Source of the DNA: Candolleomyces eurysporus
Lineage: Eukaryota > Basidiomycota > Agaricomycetes > Agaricales > Psathyrellaceae
Length of the DNA stretch: 17,299 nt
NCBI GenBank assembly: GCA_027579435.1
Contig: JANBPK010001670.1
Coordinates: forward strand, 1 to 17,299
Direction: 5' to 3'
Shown: piece by piece, positions 1 through 8,100 of the stretch
Layout: every line of letters starts with the position of its first letter
How positions within the stretch are numbered: position 1 is the stretch's first letter
Notes under the pieces: generated by a model
The model's input: the letters and a program-made list of their open reading frames with translations, nothing else
What the model was told of the DNA's origin: nothing
Databases searched by the model: none
Made by a program: the position numbers and the translations under genes

Positions 1-250
1 ACTCTACTGGCNAATCATACTCTACTGGCAAATTATAGTCCACTGGTAAATCATAGTCCACTGGCAAATCATATCATACTCTGCTGGCAAATCATAGTCT
101 ACTGGCAAATCATACTCTACTGACAAATCATACTCTACTGGCAAATTATAGTCCACTGGCAAATCATATCATAGTCTGCTGGCAAATCATAGTCTACTGA
201 CAAATCATAATGACTTGGTAAATCAGATTGCACCTGCAAATCATACCCGA
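1..250. repeat. 18-bp tandem repeat array (degenerate to about 430)
   Basis: About a dozen head-to-tail copies of an 18-bp unit, for example actctactggcaaatcat, with variants agtccactggcaaatcat and agtctactgacaaatcat. Two longer 23-bp units (starting near 73 and 168) carry an extra atcat, and the block containing them recurs about 95 bp apart, so there is a higher-order repeat. Beyond 250 the gcaaatcat core reappears at irregular spacing (about 270-360) and then fades. The array runs off the left edge. N at position 12 replaces the expected a. There is no non-repetitive spacer, so this is not a CRISPR. Confidence 0.93.
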
Positions 251-430
251 GGGTAGATCACTATAATTCGGGCAAATCATACACTAATACTAGTAGGGTG
301 ATGGCAAATCATCAGTTGCCGATGGGCCTATACTCTAGCGAATCATATGGGACCAGCAAACTTGATATTCTAGGCTAGATCACTTTAACAACTTAGGGTG
401 AATCGTTCTTTAGCATATCAGTGGTTGCCA

Positions 431-906
431 GCAGGTTACAGTGATAGAGTATTGCAAAAGGCTAATCGTTGAGCAGGCGATAAACCACTTCTGCATCTTA
501 TCAATCTTATCGCCAACAACACAGATCAATGTTATTAAAAAGAGAGATAACAAGTAACAAAACTGTATCATAAAGAAATGCATGGGCAGTACTGGTGCTT
601 ATCTTAAAGAGAGGAGCAGAGAACTGATTGAAATGGGTAGAAAAACAGTCAAAACAGGAGCAGCCAGCGAAGGACAGGACTTATGATGGGAACAAAAGAA
701 AGGAGTGGTGGTCGGTGATGAAAGGAGCATGGTCCATGTGGCAAATACGAGGGCACAAAAGGAGCGGGAGAATACAGCGGGAAAGACAGGAAAGGTGCGA
801 GAGAGCACGACGGGTATAGTAGTCAAGATGGGTGGTGACCAATACGTAGTGACTGCACACGCTCGATGGGTGAGGTGGCAGCTGGAAATAGCGATTGTGG
901 GAAGAA
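431..906. other. Intergenic stretch without a recognisable gene
   Basis: Only short open frames occur here, on both strands, and none has recognisable composition or splice support. The stretch lies just beyond the stop codon of the minus-strand gene at 907, so it should contain that gene's 3' untranslated region and polyadenylation site. I could not pin down a specific signal. Confidence 0.5.
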
Positions 907-3464
907 CTAGTTGTCTTCAAGGCGACGAGGGCTGGGGAAAGCATGGGTCAGCAAGAAAGTGAGGGCGTCACTGACGGAAAACACATACCGCTTGACCTGA
1001 CGACCGGAGCTAGTCTTCCGGGCCTCATTGCTGTCGTCGTGGACACGCTTGGTTGGCGCTGAAGCCACTAATTCCTTCTCCTGAAAGCCGATGTCCTGAG
1101 TCCCCTTCGCAGACCTGGAAGCAGACATCTCCTTCAAAACCCACATAATATCGTCGACGAGGGTGCCAAGATCCTTGGGCCACTCCGCGCCAGCTTTGAG
1201 AATCCACCATGACACAGCCATCACGACGGTATAGATACCAGTCGTCCCACTGCGAGCCAACAAGGTCCAATCAGCATCAGGTGGAGCCTCACGTGCGAAA
1301 GCGGAGGGGTTCACACTATCAACACCCTCGATCCTCCATTCAGGTTGATTTGCCTTCCACCAACTGAGCGTTTGAACGGAATACACAGTAAGATCAAGGG
1401 AGGGAGGAGTGGTCTTCTTGTGGCTTTTGATCCAAGCTTGGACGGCCTTCGGACGATCAATCGTACTCATTCGCATTCTCTGTAGATCCATAGTTAGAAC
1501 AATCCTTTATCTATTGTGATAGAACTGACCCCATTGCCGTTGTCCTGGACTTCAAATTGCACGAAGTAATAGAGGAGCGAGCACCACGCGTCCACTTTTG
1601 AGACTGAAAGCAGATACTTCCACATGGACTTGAGGTAGGACGGCAGAGTAGCCTCAAGGTTCGCAAGCGACCCAGCATCCTTCAACGCTAAAAAATCGGT
1701 GAACATGAGATTATACAATCAAGAAGATTAAGAACAGACGCACCTAAGCCCTTTTCCACCCCTTCGTCGTCGATGACGATCACGACAGTCTCTTCCATCT
1801 TTCTACCAGCGCTGTCCTCCGGTGCTTCGATCTTCAGAGGTATGTCCCCATTACTAGTGGCCGGGATCTCCTGGGTGTTTGAAAAGGCTGCGTCCCCACG
1901 TGGAGTTTCGTCGTTGCTCATGGATACATCGCTNGGGGGGAGGGGAGGTTCCCGGGGTTGACCCACCGTTGACGTGTTGCTTGTTTACGCCAGGGACAGC
2001 GGGCACTTCAGAGCTTGGCACTTCGGGAACCTTGGATGGGGTGTCACCAACGCCGTTGACGAGAGCTTGAGGAGGGGAACCGGCATCGTGGTTGGTGGTA
2101 GAGCAAGAAAGGGACTTGATCCTAAACGGCGTGAGATCAATACATCGATAAACGATCAACGGCGGGAAACCCACTTGTCCAAAGTTTCCCTCAGCTCTCG
2201 AGCATCCAACTCGATCCCAACCTTTGTTAACTCTTCAACGAGGACTTCGGGTTCATCTCCACGATCGATGGAGCTGTCTAAGATACCCAGGACAATCTTG
2301 TTCCTGGCCATGTTGATCTCACGAGTTCGCTCATATTCGCTCTTGGGCGCTTGAGATCGTTGGCCTTCCTCCTGCTTGTTCTCGGGTTGCTTTGGTACAG
2401 CGTCCTTCAATGAGGTCTTGCTGGAGCTGGACACCGGGGCAGGCTTATTGTTGTCACCACTTTGCCCAGCAGTGGCAGGGGTGGTACCGCTCGAACGACG
2501 AGCGCGGTCATCATCATCTATCAGGCTGTCAGTGGTGTACAACCCAGCGACAGGATGTGATGAACTCACTGTAGCACGCATCGAAGAAGGCATCCAGCTG
2601 GCCTACCCACTCCAGATATGCTTCTTTCCCGAGGAACTCGTCAAAGGTGAGCCCTTCTTTCGTGATTCCAACAGGGCAGCTGTAACGGGCTTCAATAATT
2701 GCTACACCTTCAGATAAAATATGAACTCACATGTAAGTGTATACCTTGCCATCGTATGAAGGGTGCGGACCTCCGAAAGCAATGACCCCAGACCAGTCGG
2801 TGTTGCTTGCGATGTTTTCGCCGAATTGCTTGAGGGTACGAGGAAGTTTGGTGAGGTTGCGAGAGATATCTTCGTTTGTCAGAGGTTCCGTACGGCGTCC
2901 CTCTCGAACTTCGTTGACGATGTGCTGAACCTCTCCGGACTCGCGCTTGTAGAGCTCGAGAATGATCCGGTTGCGGACGGCAAACCTCTTCTGGGGGTCG
3001 AGCTGGGAGAGTGGAACTTCATGGAGACGCCTACACTTGTTGTTGACGCGTTCTTCGAGGCCGTTTTCCCAGTAGAGCTTCTGGTAGACTTGCCAGTGCT
3101 GAAGCATTTTCTTCTTGGGCTTGAGAGTACTACGCTTGCCGCATGTGCTTGCTGTTGCAGTCGTCCGAGTGGCGTTGGGGAACCAGTTCTCGACACGCTA
3201 GCTCTGAGTAAGTGATTGCTCTGGTATCATAAAGACAAAGGAACTTACGCTTGAATACAGATCCCATAGAGCCTGTCTGGCAGTCTCGGACCCGAGGACA
3301 CGGACGGCTTCTTCGGTGGGGCTGATATTGAAGGTCTTGATCAGGTCTTCAGTCACCTCCTTGATGAACTCGCGTTTCTGACCAACGGCGGCACACTCCT
3401 TGTACTGGGGGATTTTGCTCGTCATCCAGTCCCACTGCGGGGTGTCGGCCCAGCGTTTGCCCAT
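907..3464 (-). CDS. Eight-exon hypothetical protein, agaricomycete family of unknown function (about 728 aa)
   Basis: Exons on the minus strand are 3464-3249, 3197-2731, 2679-2570, 2517-2175, 2121-1744, 1687-1530, 1479-989 and 931-907. All seven introns are 50-57 nt with GT donors and AG acceptors, and phases agree throughout once N1934 is treated as an extra base. The start is the ATG at 3464 (MGKRWADTPQW); the frame is open further upstream, but only from a GTG, and a TATAAAAA lies about 100 bp upstream. The N-terminus is a Trp-rich helical module (WADTPQWDW, then RVENWFPN across the first splice) that resembles a DNA-binding-like region of a family recurrent in mushroom genomes. The middle (about residues 265-500) is Ser/Pro/acidic and probably disordered. 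The C-terminal module has a DWTLLARSGTTG motif and WW pairs. The protein ends in a basic VKRPRRLEDN, suggesting a nuclear protein. The biochemical function is unknown. Family resemblance is from memory; the exon chain is read directly. Confidence 0.72.
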
Positions 3465-3889
3465 TGGAAAAGGTCGGTTGTAGGGATGGTATGTGAGAGG
3501 GTAAGACGACGTTGAAAAAGAAGGTGAAAACTTGGTGGAGTACACGCCCTTGCCCTCGCCTTTTTATATGTTGCAGGCTAATTTGCAGAAANTTTATCGG
3601 TTTTTTTTTCTGTAATCTCGTTTTATTTTCTTTTTCCTTGTCTTTTGTTTTTTATTTTTANTTTTTATTTGCCCCGATAGGGATAGATTGACTGTGCCCT
3701 GGAGTGCGCCCTCACCTCTAGACAACCGTCTACCCGTGCGCCGGTTTGCTTTCCCTTTATATCGACTTTCCTTATTTACTCACCAAGCCGCCTCTTAGTG
3801 CCCAGTCATTTAAGACGATATCCATCATTCTTTGGGGATCACCCCTTTTCTCTTCTCCCACCAGGAACAGTCCCCCGCCTCCTCAGTTC
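3465..3889. promoter_or_regulatory. Divergent promoter region between two head-to-head genes
   Basis: The 425 bp between the two start codons contain the minus-strand TATA box, a T-rich tract at about 3600-3670 with two Ns (3592, 3661), and a pyrimidine-rich leader before the plus-strand ATG. A weak TTTATAT at about 3757-3762 lies some 130 bp upstream of that ATG. No coding sequence is apparent. Confidence 0.45.
3561..3568 (-). promoter_or_regulatory. TATA box of the minus-strand gene
   Basis: TATAAAAA read on the minus strand, about 100 bp upstream of the ATG at 3464. This spacing suits a transcription start near 3530 and a leader of about 65 nt. It also argues against using the upstream GTG at 3545 as the start. 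Confidence 0.5.
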
Positions 3890-4724
3890 ATGCCACGTCC
3901 CCACTCTCGCAGCCATCGCCGCTACGAGCGACGGTCGCCGTCACCGGGACTGGCCAGTGGTAAGTGTTCCGTACGTTGTTCCTTGAAGGCAGCCCTGATT
4001 TCAAACCAAACGGGTTAGATGTTGATGGTGGTAGTCTGAGCTCGACCTCAATGACTGAGCTCGATGCTGCCCCCCTTTCTAATGTGAGCCTCAACGATGT
4101 TGCCAACATGCTGGCTGGGCTGAGTAAGTTTCTCGTTTATAAACTATAATAGTTTATCTCGCTCTGATTACTTTTTAAGACCTCACCTTGACCCTTTCGC
4201 CGACTCCCGTTCGTGAGGTCAGAGAGTATGAAAATGCTCCTGCCCGCTCAGCTGCTGGTTATCGCCCAGGCGCTCGCACAGNCGCCGTCGACCCCCTCTC
4301 GACGAGCTGCCACCCGTACTACCAGGTTTGCGCCTGTCGACTCTGGGGAAATTGCGCCTGAAGCCCCTCCTCAGCAGGAGTGGGTTATGCCTGGCAGTGC
4401 GTTGACCAGCAAACCAAAGTTTTACATTGTCACACGTGGGCGCTGCTGTGGTGTATTCTGGAGTTGGTACGTTAGGTTTTTGGTACGGTTTGGATGTTTC
4501 ACTCACCCCTCTCTTTGTCGTTATACAGGGAGTTCACCGAACCGCTCATCAAGAATGTTCAGACTGGACAGTTCTGGCCAGGTGTCCGCTACCGACGAGA
4601 GGACAACTTTGAGGTAGCATGGGCAGAATACCAGAGGGCTAAGTCTGCAGGTCAAGTCTCTTTGGCTGCACGCCAATTCGGTGATCGAGATCGTTATGGA
4701 CCCAATAATCTTTGCGTTATGTAA
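3890..4724 (+). CDS. RNase H1 N-terminal/viroplasmin-like domain protein (about 218 aa)
   Basis: Four exons: 3890-3959, 4019-4123, 4180-4466 and 4529-4724. The introns are 59, 56 and 62 nt with donors GTAAGT, GTAAGT and GTACGT. Phases agree if N4282 is an extra base; counted as a real base it forces a frameshift. The N-terminus is Arg/Ser-rich (MPRPHSRSHRRYERRSPSPG) and residues 60-135 are Pro/Arg/Ala-rich and probably disordered. From about residue 138 to 200 the protein reads KFYIVTRGRCCGVFWSW, then a segment ending in VAWAEYQRAKSAG. This matches the pattern of the small RNase H1 N-terminal domain that is also found in plant-virus viroplasmin: Tyr-Val strand, GR, G-x-F, W, and a C-terminal Ala-Trp helix. 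That fold binds RNA:DNA hybrids or RNA in other proteins. No catalytic RNase H domain follows, so this would be a binding protein only. The domain call is by motif recognition and is moderately certain. Confidence 0.62.
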
Positions 4725-5182
4725 ACCTTTCCGATATTGTGGCGTTCTCTGTATGTCTGTTGCGTCTGTTCAAAGATATATACTTCTTGTTTGAACGCTT
4801 TGGAACTGCTGAGGACGGATGACTTTCATGAGATCTCCAAGCAAATATCATTGGTATCCATGGCGAAAGTATTTGACCTTGAGCGAACAAGTTGCAAGAG
4901 CTCTAATTACAGATTTATCGATAGATTGATATGCTCATCTGGTAGATGTGGCTCTCATATATCGACAACCTTTGTGTAGCTTGCACGTTGAATTAGACAG
5001 AAATAACATACACATCAGCTGTCGCTGCTTCCAAGTTGGAAGAGAAGACTTATGCTCGATCAGAGGCACTGATTGATCACGCTGTTCCACAGATAGCCAA
5101 GTGATACCTACCGCCTCGTGCTTGCCTCGTGCTCATTTGAATAAATGCTGCGCTTGGTGTGGTTGAGTTAAGAACAAGCTCT
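4725..5182. other. Intergenic region upstream of the KDZ transposase gene
   Basis: The stretch contains only short unsupported open frames. It should hold the 3' end of the preceding gene and the promoter and possible left terminus of the KDZ element. I compared it by eye with the reverse complement of 10630-10960 and saw no convincing terminal inverted repeat. Confidence 0.4.
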
Positions 5183-8100
5183 ATGTCTAACCAACAGCAG
5201 AAGCGAAGATTGGACTCCGGTCCCACTGAAGTCAAGCGTGTCCGAATTGCAAAACCAGGACCGAGGTCGGGATTTCGAGCATCCAGTTCTACTACTCACT
5301 CGACACCGCGAACCACGTCTGTGGTGACTCTCAGAGACAACTCAGGACATCGGACTGGTCAGCGTCAAGTCGAACACAAGTCGTCACAGCAGAAGCAAGT
5401 CAATGATCAGTCCGATGCCTCCGTTAACAACGCATTCAGCCTTGATCAAGACATTCCATCCTCAGATTTGGGAACAAACACAAGTAAGGCTGCAAGGACG
5501 AAGACTGGCCAAAAGAGAACTTACGAAAACCTCGTACGCCTCTCACTCTTATATTCGGAGGATTGTAGCTCATTCACTTCTGGATTGGGACGCTTGTATG
5601 GCACGAATATTGTCCAAAAATTAAAGTGCGGTACACGATCCTCATCTTTTCATGTAATTTGGTACATAGTCCAATGTTTCGCAAACAGACGGGACATGTG
5701 AGCGTTGCGGAATGGTACATTGGGGACTTTGAATATATGGTACATGCATTGTTTTGGTACATCGTCAATTCCAGCATTTTTTTACATGCAAGAATATGGT
5801 ACATCGTTCATTTCAGCGATTTGGTACATACAAAATTGTTGGTACATGGCCCATTTCCACATTGAGGACGACTCGAAATGATGGAACATTGGGCGCTTAG
5901 ATTTATTCCCGACTTTGGTACATGGGATCAGTGCCGCTGTGTCTAGGTACATTAGCTGACAAAAGGTAAGCTTGTACATTAAATGACTTAGCGTTTCATG
6001 ATTCCATTCTGCGGCACCGGCCCAGCTGTCCGTCCCGACCGAGGACAAGCGCTTATGCAATGGCGGAACGGAAGAATGTTCATACCCGGCTGCTTCGGCA
6101 TGGATTTGGAACTGTAAAGTTCAATCAGGGTGGCTTCGTATTGCGGACCCTCCCGAAAAATCAACACCGCGCTCTTTCTTGTGTTCTGGTGAGTGCGGGA
6201 TGTCACTCCAACTTGGGCCCTGTTCCAACCGCAGCTGCGGGTTTGGGTGCAGCACTTTCTTTCCTGCTGATGATACGAACACCAGTATTCATATTCTTCG
6301 TCAAAAATGTCTCTGTGGATGCTACGGGATGCAACATACCCAGCTCTCCACCCCCAAGCCAACCGTTGCCAGTGAAGGACTATCCAAGGTGCGTCACTTG
6401 AACTATTTCCGACTTTGATTTTCGATGGCTGAGATCTACTGCTTCACGTTAAGAATGGATTCAATACTACCCAATCAGATGAACGGCAGGCCGATCCCGG
6501 TACCACCTCGTTCTCGGGTCCAGCATCAGGTAAGTGGCTTCGCTCTTTGTAAAACGCAGATTATCAATTGAAGGCTGAACATTGGATCTCAGTTCCTGGT
6601 TTCACCTTCGAAACATCGTCGTCATCGAAGCCTCCACTTCAATCATTCACAGAGGCTGTGAAGATGGCCGAGGAGCGGATGAAACAAAAGATTAGGGATG
6701 ACAATCGTTTCAATAAGGCATTTAACATCACGCCAATGGTAAGTCTCTCCCCTTTATTCCTGCTTATTCATCTTCATCCGTTCTCTTCATAGGCTACTGG
6801 CGGCAAAGGGCGCTCTGGTATTTCCGCTGCTTCGGGATTGGGAGGAGAGGTTTCCATGGCAGGATGCGGCCAGGTGAGTGCCGTGATTTTATACATACCT
6901 TTCTGGAGCTCGATGTACGGCCATGTACCGGTCTCTTGCTTTGTGATTTCAATGTACCAAGTTCTCTCAGAAGCCATGTACAACTCTTTCAGCTCAAGAT
7001 ATCAATGTACTGATTTCTTGCAGAAGCCGTGTACTAGTCCCTCAGCTCAGAAGATCAATGTACTAATTACTCACGGATGCCATGTACCATTCACGCAATT
7101 GAGAAAAGCGGTTCACTGAAACATTGATTCTACCGAGACATATGTACGTCACTTCATACATGTACCTCATCTCAAACATGTACGAAAATCCATCGATTTT
7201 GAGCCCTATTTTTTGGACACTATTCGTGCCATACGCTTGGTTAGTCAAAGCTACTAGACTGGATCCCTCACCAGCAGACCTTCCTCGATGAATTGCTCAG
7301 GCATGATGGACACGGTGACTACCTGGGCGATAGTAGGTGCTCAAAATGTGACGATGATGACTGCACATTGTTCAAATGCAGAGATTGTTGGGCGGGGGCC
7401 CTACTGTGTTGCAGCGATTGTTTGATCAGCGCCCATGCAGATCTTCCCTTTCATCGGGTTGAGGTTCGTTGTTTCTTTGCTTGACGTTGATCCTCAAATG
7501 CTAAAGAGCGGGAAAAAAAATTATTTGGTTAGGTGTGGACTGGGAAGTACTTCCAAAAGACCTCCTTGGCTACTTTGGGCCTTCGGTATCAGCTTGGTCA
7601 TGGCGGTGGCCCTTGTTCAAAACCAATCCCAGGGCGGAAGGACTTCATGGTCTTTGATGTCACTGGCGTTCATTTTGCCAACATTGACTTCTGTGGCTGT
7701 AGAGCTCCAGCAGAAGAAGTTGATAAAACCATTCAGTTACTTCGCTCGTCACTCTTTCCCGCAACACTCACCAGACCTCAAACGGTGTTTACTTTTGAGA
7801 TGCTTGATAGCTTCCACAAGCTCACCCTGGAGGCCAAGACTACAGTGTACGATTACTACCACACAATCATACGACGAACAGATGCTCTGGAGCTGAGCAC
7901 TATACCGGTGCGTTATCATTGCGACTCCAGCCTTGGTCATACTGATTAGATCTAATTGATAGAGTCGATGTAATGACTTCCATCGCGCGTTCCGGCTCTG
8001 GCGTGTTCTTCTCATGCTCAAGCGAGCTGGAAGGGGAAATGATCCGACAGGTGTCTCGGGTACTCAGGAAGGCGAGCTGACTATTGAGTGCCCGGCTTGC

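Larger units (their letters stand above)
5597..7233. mobile_element. Nested TIR DNA transposon, 1637 bp, non-autonomous, in KDZ intron 1
   Basis: Both ends carry a 24-bp inverted repeat: TATGGCACGAATA, one mismatched base, then TGTCCAAAAA. It is flanked by the direct repeat CGCTTG (5591-5596 and 7234-7239). Deleting the element plus one repeat leaves a 68-nt intron, close to the 49-69 nt of the other eight introns of the gene, so insertion into a pre-existing intron is well supported. Inside the termini lie inverted arrays of GGTACAT and ATGTAC, which look like repeated transposase-binding sites. No transposase is encoded; the interior carries a cysteine-rich exon cassette. I cannot assign the superfamily: a 6-bp duplication is uncommon, and an originally longer duplication that has diverged is possible. 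The host KDZ protein is one candidate driver, but that is inference. Confidence 0.86.

Noticed and set aside
1..250. CRISPR-like array
   Set aside because: Units are contiguous with no unique spacers, and the context is a eukaryotic genome.
599..962. Short overlapping open frames on both strands
   Set aside because: They have low-complexity Arg/Ser composition, no splice support and no family resemblance.
2680..2740. In-frame TGA after the VYTYM segment, suggesting a pseudogene or a GC-AG intron
   Set aside because: A canonical 51-nt intron (2730-2680, donor GTGAGT, acceptor ttacag) removes the stop and joins a frame with consistent phase.
3465..3545. N-terminal extension starting at a GTG
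   Set aside because: Eukaryotic translation would start at the ATG at 3464; the TATA box position suits that start and the extension has no family-like sequence.
5998..6115. ATG at 5998 as start of the Cys-rich gene
   Set aside because: It opens a different frame that ends at a TAA near 6115 and does not encode the Cys-rich segment.
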